Origin: Methylobacterium phyllostachyos
Lineage (GTDB): Bacteria > Pseudomonadota > Alphaproteobacteria > Rhizobiales > Beijerinckiaceae
Assembly (NCBI RefSeq): GCF_900103445.1
Contig: NZ_FNHS01000021.1
Span: forward strand, 1 to 64,000
Direction of reading: 5' to 3'
DNA length: 64,000 nucleotides
Part shown: positions 16,574 to 25,174 of the stretch, piece after piece
Position numbering within the stretch: the first letter of the stretch is position 1
How the letters are laid out: the number at the start of each line of letters is the position of its first letter
The notes under the pieces: model-generated
Seen by the model: the letters and a program-made list of their open reading frames with translations, nothing else
The model's database searches: none
Told to the model about the DNA's origin: nothing
Translations under genes and position numbers: made by a program

Positions 16574-18070
16574 CTAGCGCATCGTCGGGATGGAGAACTC
16601 CGCCCCGCTCTTGATGCCGCTCGGCCAGCGCTGCGTCACGGTCTTGGTCTTGGTGTAGAAGCGGATCGAGTCCGGCCCGTGCTGGTTCAGGTCGCCGAAG
16701 CCCGAGCGCTTCCAGCCGCCGAAGGTGTGGTAGGCGATCGGGACCGGGATCGGCACGTTGACCCCGACCATGCCGACATTCACCCGGGCGGTGAAGTCGC
16801 GCGCCGCGTCGCCGTCCTGCGTGAAGATCGCGACGCCGTTGCCGTACTGGTGAGTCGAGGGCAGCGCCAAAGCCTCCTCGTAATCCTTGGCCCGCACTAC
16901 CGAGAGCACGGGGCCAAAAATCTCCTCCTTGTAGATCGTCATGTCGGGCGTCACGCGGTCGAACAGCGAGCCGCCCATGTAGAAGCCGTTCTCGTAGCCC
17001 TGGAGCTTGAAGCCGCGGCCATCGACGGCGAGCTGCGCGCCCTCGGCCACGCCCTTGTTGATGTAGCTCGCAACCTTCTGCACGGCCTCACGGGTGACGA
17101 GCGGGCCGTAATCGGCCGAGCCGTCATGCGACGGGCCGATCTTGAGCGACTCGACCCGCGGGATCAGCTTCTCCATCAGGCGGTCGGCGGTCTGCTCGCC
17201 CACCGGCACCGCCACCGAGATCGCCATGCAGCGCTCGCCGGCCGAACCGTAGCCGGCGCCGATCAGGGCATCGACCGCCTGGCCCATATCGGCGTCCGGC
17301 ATGATGATCATATGGTTCTTGGCGCCACCGAAGCACTGGGCGCGCTTCCCCGTCTCGGCGGCGCGGACATAGATGTACTCGGCGATGTGCGAGGAGCCGA
17401 CGAAGCCCACCGCCTTGATGTCCTCGTCGTCGAGAATCGCGTCAACCGCTTCCTTGTCGCCGTTGACGACGTTGAGGATGCCCGGCGGCAGGCCCGCCTC
17501 CAAAAAGATCTCGGCGATGCGGATCGGCACGCTCGGGTCGCGCTCGGACGGCTTCAGGATGAAGGCGTTGCCGCAGGCGATCGCCGGGGCGCATTTCCAC
17601 AGCGGGATCATCGCTGGGAAGTTGAACGGCGTGATGCCGGCGACGACGCCGAGCGGCTGGCGCAGGGAGTAAACGTCGATCCCCGGGCCGGCGCCTTCGG
17701 TGTACTCGCCCTTGAGCAGGTGCGGGATGCCGCAGGCGAACTCCACCACCTCGACGCCGCGCTGGATGTCGCCCTTGGCGTCCGGCACGGTCTTGCCGTG
17801 CTCGGAGGCGAGCAGCTCGGCCAGCGCGTCGTGCTCGCCGCGGATCAGTTCGAGGAAGCGCATCATCACCCGGGCCCGCTTCTGCGGGTTGGTGGCCGCC
17901 CAGGCCGGCTGAGCCGCTTTGGCGTTCTCGACCGCCGCGCGCATCTCGGCCTTACTGGCCAGCGCGACCTTGGCCTGGACCTCGCCGGTCGAGGGGTGGA
18001 ACACGTCGGCGAACCGCCCGCTCTCGCCGCCGACGTTCCGGCCGCCGATGTAATGCCCAATCGTGCGCAT
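16574..18070 (-). CDS. mmsA: methylmalonate-semialdehyde dehydrogenase (CoA-acylating)
   Basis: Converts methylmalonate semialdehyde, CoA and NAD+ to propionyl-CoA, CO2 and NADH, the last step of the valine branch. The 498-residue protein is of the aldehyde dehydrogenase fold; 'VVAGITPFNFPAMIPLWKCA' is the MMSDH variant of the N-terminal motif, 'VGFVGSSHIAEYIY' binds NAD, and the nucleophile is Cys281 in 'YGSAGERCMAISVAV'. The ATG at 18070 starts the typical 'MRTIGHYIGGRNVGG'. It is divergent from a LysR gene with a 116-nt gap that likely holds its promoter. Confidence 0.94.
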   Translation of the reverse strand: MRTIGHYIGGRNVGGESGRFADVFHPSTGEVQAKVALASKAEMRAAVENAKAAQPAWAATNPQKRARVMMRFLELIRGEHDALAELLASEHGKTVPDAKGDIQRGVEVVEFACGIPHLLKGEYTEGAGPGIDVYSLRQPLGVVAGITPFNFPAMIPLWKCAPAIACGNAFILKPSERDPSVPIRIAEIFLEAGLPPGILNVVNGDKEAVDAILDDEDIKAVGFVGSSHIAEYIYVRAAETGKRAQCFGGAKNHMIIMPDADMGQAVDALIGAGYGSAGERCMAISVAVPVGEQTADRLMEKLIPRVESLKIGPSHDGSADYGPLVTREAVQKVASYINKGVAEGAQLAVDGRGFKLQGYENGFYMGGSLFDRVTPDMTIYKEEIFGPVLSVVRAKDYEEALALPSTHQYGNGVAIFTQDGDAARDFTARVNVGMVGVNVPIPVPIAYHTFGGWKRSGFGDLNQHGPDSIRFYTKTKTVTQRWPSGIKSGAEFSIPTMR

Positions 18071-18152
18071 GCGCGCCTCCCTGTGATGTGGCGTATGATT
18101 TTGCCGCACCCTAACAGGATCGCTTGAGCGATAAAGCCGGATGCGCTTACAG

Positions 18153-18176
18153 CCGCTGTGCATCGATGCACAGCGG
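18153..18176. promoter_or_regulatory. perfect 24-bp palindrome, likely operator, overlapping LysR ribosome site
   Basis: The half-site CCGCTGTGCATC is followed directly by its exact reverse complement. It lies 10-34 nt ahead of the LysR start at 18187 and takes in the first two G of the GGGAG ribosome binding site; it is 83-106 nt upstream of mmsA on the other strand. It is even-centred, so it is not a simple T-N11-A site. Either DNA binding by the regulator or an mRNA hairpin that masks translation would be possible. Confidence 0.6.
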
Positions 18177-18186
18177 GAGTGCGGCC

Positions 18187-19131
18187 ATGGCCAGGATCGG
18201 GCCGAACTGGGACGATCTGCGCTACTTCCTCGCGGTGGCGCGCACCGGCACCCTGAGCGCTGCCGCCGCACGGCTCGGCACCGAACACACCACGGTCGGC
18301 CGGCGGATCCGCGCGCTGGAGGAAGGCCTCGGCGGCCGCCTGTTCCACCGCAGCAACCTCGGCTACGCGCTGACCGAGGACGGGGCGAACCTCCTCGGCG
18401 TCGCCGAGGCGATGGAGAGCGCGTTCCTCTCGGCCATCGCCGCCACGGGGGCCGCCCAGACGGTCTCCGGCACGGTGCGGATCGGCGCGCCGGACGGGTT
18501 CGGCAGCGTCTTCCTCGCGCCCCGAATGCATCGGCTGACCGCCCGCCATCCGGGGCTGGAGGTCGAGATCATGGCGACCGCCCGGATCTTCAGCCTGTCC
18601 AAGCGCGAGGCCGACATCGTCATCAGCCTGTCCGGCCCGCAGCAGGCCCGGGTGGTGGCGCGCCGGCTCACCGATTACCGGCTGTTCGTCTACGCGGCGG
18701 AGTCCTACTGCGCCGCCGCGGCGCCGATCACCGAGGTCGCGGATCTCTCCGCGCATTCCTTCGTCGGCTATATCGAGGACATGCTCTTCACGCGCGAGCT
18801 GAACTACCTGGGGGCGCTCGGGCCTCCGGTCAGCGCCCGCCTGCGCTCCACCAACCTCCTGGCCCAGGTCTACGCGACGCGCGCGGGGGCGGGCCTGTGC
18901 GTCCTGCCGGCCTTCATCGCGGCGGCCCATCCCGGGCTGGTGCCGGTGCTGCCCGACCGGGTCTCGCTGACGCGCGCGTTCCACATGCACATCCACGAGG
19001 ACCACAGGAAAGCGGCCCATATCCGCGCGGTCGCGAGCTTCATCGCCGCCGAGGTCGAGGCGGCGGGCGCCCTGTTTGCCGGGCCGGCTGTGTCAGCACC
19101 GGCGGTTTCGCCGGATCCAGTCGCGCCCTAA
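18187..19131 (+). CDS. LysR-type transcriptional regulator of the valine genes (inferred)
   Basis: A 314-residue LysR protein. The N-terminal winged helix-turn-helix reads 'WDDLRYFLAVARTGTLSAAA' then 'RLGTEHTTVGRRIRALEEGL'; the effector domain starts near residue 85 ('SGTVRIGAPDGFGSVFLAPR'). The ATG at 18187 follows GGGAG. An ATG at 18166 is inside the palindrome and less likely. It is divergent from mmsA and precedes an iron-type alcohol dehydrogenase on its own strand, so it probably controls one or both. The ligand is unknown. Confidence 0.9.
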   Translation: MARIGPNWDDLRYFLAVARTGTLSAAAARLGTEHTTVGRRIRALEEGLGGRLFHRSNLGYALTEDGANLLGVAEAMESAFLSAIAATGAAQTVSGTVRIGAPDGFGSVFLAPRMHRLTARHPGLEVEIMATARIFSLSKREADIVISLSGPQQARVVARRLTDYRLFVYAAESYCAAAAPITEVADLSAHSFVGYIEDMLFTRELNYLGALGPPVSARLRSTNLLAQVYATRAGAGLCVLPAFIAAAHPGLVPVLPDRVSLTRAFHMHIHEDHRKAAHIRAVASFIAAEVEAAGALFAGPAVSAPAVSPDPVAP

Positions 19132-19183
19132 GATCCCGCGAACCCGGCCGATCGGAATTGGCGCCGGATGGGAGGATCACACC

Positions 19184-20347
19184 ATGGTCGCCTCGATCGC
19201 CCTGCCCCGGCTGATGCGCGTCGGCGCCGGCGCCTCGCGGCTCCTGCCGGAGGTGCTCGGCCAGCTCGGCCTGTCGCGCCCCTTCGTGGTGACCGACCCC
19301 TACCTCGCCGGCAGCGGCCGGGTGGAGGCGCTCACCGAACGGCTCAACGGCGCGGGCACCCGCGCCACCGTGTTCGCCGACACGGTGCCCGACCCGACCG
19401 TGGCCTCGGTGGAGGCGGCGCTCGCCGCGCTCAAGGCGGGCGATTTCGACTGTGTGGTCGGCTTCGGCGGCGGCAGCCCGATGGACACCGCCAAGGCGGT
19501 CGCCGTGCTCGCCCGCCACGGCGGCCACATGCGCGACTACAAGGCACCCCGCCAGCAGGACGAGCCCGGCCTGCCGATCGTGGCGATCCCAACCACCGCC
19601 GGCACCGGCTCGGAGGCGACCCGCTTCACCATCGTCACCGACGAGACCTCCGACGAGAAGATGCTGTGCATCGGGCTCGCCTACCTGCCGGTCGCGGCTC
19701 TGGTCGATTACGAGCTGACGCTGACGAAGCCCAAGCGGCTCACCGCCGATACCGGCATCGACGCGCTGACCCACGCCATCGAGGCCTACGTGTCGCGCAA
19801 GTCGAACCTGTTCTCGGACGGGCTGGCGCTCCAGGCGATGAAGCTGATCGCCCCGAACCTGCGGCGGGTCTGGACCGATCCCGGCGACCGGGCGGCGCGC
19901 GAGGCGATGATGCTGGGTGCGACCCAGGCCGGCATCGCATTCTCGAATGCGTCGGTGGCACTGGTCCACGGGATGAGCCGGCCGATCGGTGCCCACTTCC
20001 ACGTGGCGCACGGGCTGTCGAACGCGATGCTGTTGCCGGCGGTCACGTCCTTCTCGGTACCGGCCGCCATCGATCGCTACGCGGCCTGCGCCCGGGCCAT
20101 CGGGGTCGCCAAGCCGGAGGCCGACGACCGGTCCGCCGCCGCGGCCCTGGTGGCGGAACTGGAAGCGCTCAACGACGACCTCGACGTTCCCGGCCCCAAG
20201 GAATACGGGATCGACCCGGCCCGCTGGGAGGCGCTGCTTCCCACGATGGCGGCGCAGGCGCTCGCCTCCGGGTCACCGGCCAACAACCCGGTCGAGCCCA
20301 GTGCCGACGAGATCGTCGCGCTGTATCGGCGCGTCTGGGCGGGGTGA
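19184..20347 (+). CDS. iron-containing alcohol dehydrogenase
   Basis: A 387-residue group III alcohol dehydrogenase that reduces or oxidises alcohols with NAD(P). The NAD-binding motif is 'CVVGFGGGSPMDTAKAVAVL', followed by 'PTTAGTGSEATRFTIVTDE'; the metal-binding region is 'GMSRPIGAHFHVAHGLSNAM' with conserved His residues. GGGAGGA precedes the ATG at 19184. It follows the LysR gene by 52 nt and may be its target; activity toward a valine-pathway alcohol or semialdehyde is plausible but unproven. Confidence 0.9.
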   Translation: MVASIALPRLMRVGAGASRLLPEVLGQLGLSRPFVVTDPYLAGSGRVEALTERLNGAGTRATVFADTVPDPTVASVEAALAALKAGDFDCVVGFGGGSPMDTAKAVAVLARHGGHMRDYKAPRQQDEPGLPIVAIPTTAGTGSEATRFTIVTDETSDEKMLCIGLAYLPVAALVDYELTLTKPKRLTADTGIDALTHAIEAYVSRKSNLFSDGLALQAMKLIAPNLRRVWTDPGDRAAREAMMLGATQAGIAFSNASVALVHGMSRPIGAHFHVAHGLSNAMLLPAVTSFSVPAAIDRYAACARAIGVAKPEADDRSAAAALVAELEALNDDLDVPGPKEYGIDPARWEALLPTMAAQALASGSPANNPVEPSADEIVALYRRVWAG

Positions 20348-20400
20348 TGCCCGCGGGGCAGAGAATCTGTCGGGGCGGACATTCGGCCCGCCGCCGTCTT

Positions 20401-20486
20401 TGCGAGCGAAGCGGAGCAATCCAGCAGCGCCACGCGAACAGATGCCGCGCTGCTCTGGGTCGCTTCGCTCCGCTTGCGATGACGGG
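20401..20486. repeat. dispersed inverted repeat (GCGAGCGAAGCGGAGCAA family), copy 1
   Basis: The left arm TGCGAGCGAAGCGGAGCAAT and the right arm CGCTTCGCTCCGCTTGCGA are imperfect reverse complements. This short intergenic palindrome is widely repeated in Rhizobiales. A diverged second copy is at 37957-38044. Lies between the alcohol dehydrogenase and the convergent binding-protein gene. Confidence 0.65.
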
Positions 20487-20493
20487 GTGAGCG

Positions 20494-21723
20494 CTACTTC
20501 GCTGCCGTGAGCGGGCAGCCGCTCTCGGTCGGCGAGGCGAAGGCCTCCTTGCCGGGGACGGTCGAGATCAGCTTGTAGAGGTCCCACTCGCCCTTCGACT
20601 CGGCGGGCTTCTTGACCTCGAACAGGTACATGTCGTGCACCATGAGGCCGTCGGCCTGCACGACCCCGTGATGGGCAAAAACGTCGTCCACCGGCAGCGC
20701 CTTGAGCTTGGCGTTGACCGCGTCGGTCTCGTCGGTGCCCGCCGCCTTGACGGCCTTCAGGTAGGACAGGACCGCCGAGTAGGTGCCGGCCTGGATCATG
20801 TTGGGCATCCGGCCGGTGCGCTTCATGTAGCGCTGGCCGAAGGCGCGGGTCTCGTCGTTGGCGTCCCAGTACCAGCCCTCGGTGAGCGTCAGGCCCTGGG
20901 CCACCTTCAGGCCGAGCCCGTGCACTTCCGAGAGGGTGAAGAGCAGCGCCGCGAGCTTCTGGCCGCCCTCGACGATGCCGTACTCCGCCGCCTGCTTGAT
21001 GGCGTTCGAGGTGTCGAGCCCGGCATTGGCGAGCCCGATCACCTTGGCCTTCGAGCCCTGGGCCTGGAGCAGGAACGAGGAGAAATCCTGGTTCGAGAGC
21101 GGGTGACGGACGCTGCCCAGCACCTTGCCGCCATTGGCGATCACCACCTTGCTGGTGTCGGCCTCCAAAGCCGAGCCGAAGGCGTAGTCAGCCGTGAGGA
21201 AGAACCACGTGTTGCCGCCCGCCCGGGTCAGCGCGCCGCCGGTGCCCACCGCCAGCGCCCGCGTGTCGAAGGCCCAATGGTAGCCGTAGGGCGTGCAGGC
21301 CTTGCCGGTGAGGTCGCTTGACGCCGCCCCGGTGGTGATCGTGATCTTCTTCTTCTCCTTGGACAGGCCCTGGACCGCCAGCGCCACCGAGGAGGTGGTC
21401 AACTCCATGATCGCGTCGACGCCGTCGCGGTCGTACCATTGCCGGGCGATCGCCGAGGCGATGTCGGGCTTGTTCTGGTGGTCGGCCGTGAGGATCTCGA
21501 TCGGCACGCTGCCGATCTTGCCGCCCATATCCTCCACCGCCATCCGGGCCGCCTCGACCGAGCCCTGGCCGCCATACTCGGCGTAGAGGCCGGACTGGTC
21601 GTTGAGGATGCCGATGCGCACCGCGTTGCCCGAGAACGCGTCCGCGCCACCCTGGGCGGCGGCTCCGCAGGCCGTTCCAACCAGCGCCGCCGCCAGCACC
21701 GCACCGCCGAATGTCTTGATCAT
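20494..21723 (-). CDS. branched-chain amino acid ABC transporter substrate-binding protein
   Basis: A 409-residue periplasmic LivK-like receptor. The signal peptide is 'MIKTFGGAVLAAALVGTACG'; the mature start 'VRIGILNDQSGLYAEYGGQG' is the classic Peripla_BP_6 opening, followed by 'SVEAARMAVEDMGGKIG' and 'NTWFFLTADYAFGSALEADT'. No permease or ATPase gene is adjacent, so it is an orphan receptor. In Methylobacterium such genes may serve many small substrates (amino acids, amides, aromatic acids), so the ligand is uncertain. Location near the valine genes may be coincidental. Confidence 0.88.
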   Translation of the reverse strand: MIKTFGGAVLAAALVGTACGAAAQGGADAFSGNAVRIGILNDQSGLYAEYGGQGSVEAARMAVEDMGGKIGSVPIEILTADHQNKPDIASAIARQWYDRDGVDAIMELTTSSVALAVQGLSKEKKKITITTGAASSDLTGKACTPYGYHWAFDTRALAVGTGGALTRAGGNTWFFLTADYAFGSALEADTSKVVIANGGKVLGSVRHPLSNQDFSSFLLQAQGSKAKVIGLANAGLDTSNAIKQAAEYGIVEGGQKLAALLFTLSEVHGLGLKVAQGLTLTEGWYWDANDETRAFGQRYMKRTGRMPNMIQAGTYSAVLSYLKAVKAAGTDETDAVNAKLKALPVDDVFAHHGVVQADGLMVHDMYLFEVKKPAESKGEWDLYKLISTVPGKEAFASPTESGCPLTAAK

Positions 21724-21981
21724 GTCTCCCCCCGGTTCACCCGAGTGCCCGCTTCTGAGGCGGTTCCGAATGCAAAATAGATCACACGAGCGGGAGAGGC
21801 CACGGTCAAGCTCGACCGGATGCTGAAAGATTGCGCCGGTTGTGACCGCCGCCCCGACTTTCGTACGTTTCCGGACAATCGCGCGGGCGAAGTTACAATA
21901 GCTTAACCATAAGTACACGAATCCACGCGCAAGTTCCGGTCATGGGCGGCAATTCGGCCGTCTCCGGCGCGTGGCGATGCG

Positions 21982-22791
21982 ATGAAACCTGCCCGTCTCG
22001 CTGTCCTCGGCATCGCCCTCGCGGCGGGCAGTGGGGCGGCCTTCCTGATGAGCGGCGGCGATCCGCCCCCGCCTCCAGCGCCGATCAAAGCCGAAGCGCC
22101 GCCGGTACCGATGAACGACGTGCTGGTCGCCGCCACCGACCTGCCGATGGGGCAGGTGCTGCGCGCCGCGGACCTGCGGTGGCAAGCCTGGCCGGATGGC
22201 GCCGTGAATCCCGGCTACATGAGCCGCAAGACCAACCCGAAGGCCCTTGACGAGACCGTGGGCGCCTCCGTCCGCTCGAGCTTCCTGGCGGGTGAGCCGA
22301 TCCGCGCGCAGAAGCTCGTGCGCCCGGAGAGCGGCTTCATGGCGGCGATCCTGCCGCAGGGCCTGCGCGCGGTCGCCATCACCACCGACAGCCGCGGCAC
22401 CAACTCGGCCGGCGGCTTCATCCTGCCCAACGACCGGGTCGATGTGATCCGCACCTTCCACAAGCCCGTCAAAATGGCGGTCGGTGAGCGCGACTCCCAA
22501 ATCTCGCAGACGATCTTGACCGACATCCGCGTCCTCGCGATTGGCCAGTTGATCCAGGAGAAGAACGGCACAAACGTCGTCACGGGCGAGACCGCGACGC
22601 TGGCAGTCACCCCCGCCCAGGCCGAAGCCCTGACGCTTGCCGGGAAGGATGGCTCGCTGTCGCTGTCGCTGCGCAGCCTCGCCGATGCCGGCGCTCCCGC
22701 CGCCGCCCCCGCCGACACGCCCCAGGCGCAGATGCCCGATGACGCACTGACCGTGGTGCGTTTCGGCATCGCGCAGCAGCAGACGCCGTGA
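21982..22791 (+). CDS. cpaB: Flp pilus assembly protein CpaB/RcpC
   Basis: A 269-residue protein with an N-terminal membrane anchor (LAVLGIALAAGSGAAFLM) and the SAF/RcpC domain: 'VAATDLPMGQVLRAADLRWQ', 'GASVRSSFLAGEPIRAQKLV', 'GGFILPNDRVDVIRTFHKP'. It acts in the periplasm, helping the secretin complex of the Tad pilus. First gene of the pilus operon; its stop overlaps the cpaC GTG at 22788. The gap from 21724 should hold the operon promoter. Confidence 0.93.
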   Translation: MKPARLAVLGIALAAGSGAAFLMSGGDPPPPPAPIKAEAPPVPMNDVLVAATDLPMGQVLRAADLRWQAWPDGAVNPGYMSRKTNPKALDETVGASVRSSFLAGEPIRAQKLVRPESGFMAAILPQGLRAVAITTDSRGTNSAGGFILPNDRVDVIRTFHKPVKMAVGERDSQISQTILTDIRVLAIGQLIQEKNGTNVVTGETATLAVTPAQAEALTLAGKDGSLSLSLRSLADAGAPAAAPADTPQAQMPDDALTVVRFGIAQQQTP

Positions 22792-24353
22792 CCGCCATGC
22801 TCGCTCCGCTGCCCCACGCCCGCCCAGCGCGGCGTCCGATCCGCCGCAGGGCCTGTGCCCTCGCTCTCCTGGCCAGCCTGACCGCTCCGGCCGGCGCGCA
22901 GGACCGACCGGTCCTCGGGCCCGCCCCGGTCCTAACGGTGGGCTCCGCGGAGGCCGCCTCGACCCGGCGCGTCGAACTGACGGCTGGCCGCTCCGTGATC
23001 GTGGACCTGCCGCGGGACGCCAAGGAGGTCTTCGTCGCGAACCCCGCGGTGGCCAACGCCGTGGTCCGCTCGACTCGCAAGGTCTTCGTGATCGGGATGG
23101 CCGACGGCGCGACCTCGATCTTCATCATGGATGCCGAGGGCCGCCAGATTGCCGCCCTCGACGTGACCGTGGCCCGCGACCTGAACCTCGGAACCCTGCG
23201 CGAGCTGCTCGGCCAGAGCATCCCGGGCGGCCGGTTCGACGTGCGCTCCTCCGGGGCCTCGGTGCTGCTGTCGGGCTCGGTGAATTCGTCGGCGGACGCC
23301 CAGCAGGCGATCGACATCGCCAACGCCTTCGTGGGGCTGGGGGGTGGAGGCGGCGGGACAGGCGCGCCGAGCGGCGGCGTCGCGGCTGGCGCCCGGGGCG
23401 CGGTGATCAACAACCTCTCCATCCGCAACAAGGACCAGGTGATGCTGCGCGTCACCGTGGTGGAGGTGTCGCGCAACGTCCTGAAGCAGTTCGGCATCAA
23501 CCTGAACGGGAACTGGTCGGCGCTGAACCCCCTCGGCAACGCGACGACCTCCCCCTCGCTGGTCAATTCGCTGCCCTTCCCGATCACCGGCGGGACGACG
23601 CCGACCGGCAACCAACTCCAGGCGTCCGTGAGAGCCGGCGGCTTCTCGCTCCAGGCCACGCTGAAAGCTTTCGAACAGGCCGGGGTCTCACGCGTCCTCG
23701 CGGAGCCGACACTGACGGCGATCTCCGGCGAGGCCGCGAAATTTCTGGCCGGCGGCGAGTTCCCGGTGCCATCGGCCGCCTCGAGCTGCGTCAGCGGCCT
23801 CTGCTCCGCCCCCGGCATCACCTTCAAGCCCTATGGCGTCGCCCTGAGCTTCACGCCGGTGGTTCTGGCCGACAACCGGATCTCGATCCGCGTCGCCACC
23901 GACGTGACCGAAATCGATCCGACGAACAGCTTCAACTACACCAACGACGGCGTCACGACCGCGATCCCCGGAACACGGGTCCGCCGGTCCGAGACCACGG
24001 TCGAGCTGCCCTCCGGCGGCGTGATGATGACCGCCGGCCTGATCCAGCAGGTGAACAAGCAGGCCATCTCCGGCCTGCCCGGCCTGATCAACCTGCCGAT
24101 CCTCGGCGCCCTGTTCCGCTCCCGGGACTACCAGCGCATGGAGACCGAGCTGATGATCATGTGCACCCCCTACATCGCCCGGGCGATGGAGCCGAAGCAG
24201 GTCAGCCGCCCCGACGACAACTTCGTCGATTCCACCGACGGTCAGGCGGTGCTCCTCGGCCAGATCAACCGCCTGTACGGCAAGGTCGCCCCCACCGGCG
24301 CGGCCCCGCTCGGGCCGAGCTATCGCGGCCGCGTCGGCTTCATCGTCGAGTAG
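22788..24353 (+). CDS. cpaC: Flp pilus secretin CpaC/RcpA
   Basis: Outer-membrane secretin of the Tad pilus, 521 residues. Order: signal peptide (about 1-37), pilus-assembly N-terminal domain about 55-130 ('LTAGRSVIVDLPRDAKEVFV'), BON-like domain about 140-185 ('GGRFDVRSSGASVLLSGSV'), and the secretin core about 240-475 with 'RVLAEPTLTAISGEAAKFLA' and 'GLINLPILGALFRSRDYQ'. GTG at 22788 overlaps the cpaB stop; ATG 22797 in the same frame is an alternative. Confidence 0.94.
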   Translation: MTAMLAPLPHARPARRPIRRRACALALLASLTAPAGAQDRPVLGPAPVLTVGSAEAASTRRVELTAGRSVIVDLPRDAKEVFVANPAVANAVVRSTRKVFVIGMADGATSIFIMDAEGRQIAALDVTVARDLNLGTLRELLGQSIPGGRFDVRSSGASVLLSGSVNSSADAQQAIDIANAFVGLGGGGGGTGAPSGGVAAGARGAVINNLSIRNKDQVMLRVTVVEVSRNVLKQFGINLNGNWSALNPLGNATTSPSLVNSLPFPITGGTTPTGNQLQASVRAGGFSLQATLKAFEQAGVSRVLAEPTLTAISGEAAKFLAGGEFPVPSAASSCVSGLCSAPGITFKPYGVALSFTPVVLADNRISIRVATDVTEIDPTNSFNYTNDGVTTAIPGTRVRRSETTVELPSGGVMMTAGLIQQVNKQAISGLPGLINLPILGALFRSRDYQRMETELMIMCTPYIARAMEPKQVSRPDDNFVDSTDGQAVLLGQINRLYGKVAPTGAAPLGPSYRGRVGFIVE

Positions 24354-24372
24354 CGCCTTCAGGATCGGATCC

Positions 24373-25116
24373 ATGACCGGACTCCCCCCGTTCTCCCGGC
24401 ACCGCGCCCATGCCGGCCTGCTCGCCGCCTGCGCCCTCGGCGCCCTCGCGGCCGGCTGCAAGAGCGAGCCGGCCGCTACCGGCGCGATCGAGATCTCGGA
24501 CTACCGGGCCCGGCACCCGATCGTCCTGGCCGATGGCACCCGCAGCCTCGACGTGTTCCCCACGGGGGTCGGCCATCTCGATCCCCGCCAGACCGCCGAT
24601 GTCGATGCCTTCATGCTGGAATACCGACGCTACGGGCGTGGAACCCTCCTGATGGAGGTCCCTCGGGGTGTTCCGCCGGCACAGGCGGAAGCGGTCGCCC
24701 GCACGGTGGCGGCTTTGGGTCGGCTGGGCGCACAGGACAGGGTCAGCGCCCGCGAGATCGCCGTCACCGGCTACGCCGTCGCGGCCCCGAGTCTGGCCGC
24801 GCCGATCCGGCTGAGCTTCCAGCGGATGCAGGCCAAGGTCTCCGATGCCTGCGGGCTCTGGCCCAACGATACGGGAACCAGCAACTTCGCGTTGGACTAC
24901 AACAACCGCCCGATGTGGAACCTCGGCTGCGCCACGCAATCGACCGTGGCCGCACAGATCGCCGACCCTGTGGATCTCGTGCGCGGACGGCCCGAGGGCC
25001 GGATCGATACGGTCAAGCGGGTCCGCGACATCGGTCAATTGCGCGAAGGCAAGGATCCATCAACCGCATGGCGTCAAGATGGGCAGACCGACGTGAAATC
25101 TCAGGTCGGACAATAA
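24373..25116 (+). CDS. cpaD: CpaD-type pilus assembly lipoprotein
   Basis: A 247-residue outer-membrane lipoprotein expected to pair with the CpaC secretin. The signal peptide ends in a lipobox (LGALAAGCKS). The body shows CpaD family sequence, 'DYRARHPIVLADGTRSLDVF', 'LGRLGAQDRVSAREIAVTGY' and 'SNFALDYNNRPMWNLGCATQ', ending 'ADPVDLVRGRPEG'. It lies 19 nt after cpaC in the pilus operon. Confidence 0.9.
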   Translation: MTGLPPFSRHRAHAGLLAACALGALAAGCKSEPAATGAIEISDYRARHPIVLADGTRSLDVFPTGVGHLDPRQTADVDAFMLEYRRYGRGTLLMEVPRGVPPAQAEAVARTVAALGRLGAQDRVSAREIAVTGYAVAAPSLAAPIRLSFQRMQAKVSDACGLWPNDTGTSNFALDYNNRPMWNLGCATQSTVAAQIADPVDLVRGRPEGRIDTVKRVRDIGQLREGKDPSTAWRQDGQTDVKSQVGQ

Positions 25117-25174
25117 GTTTACGTCCTGCTCGATCCCGACGCCGCACCCCGAACGCGAACCTGAAAGCGCCGTC

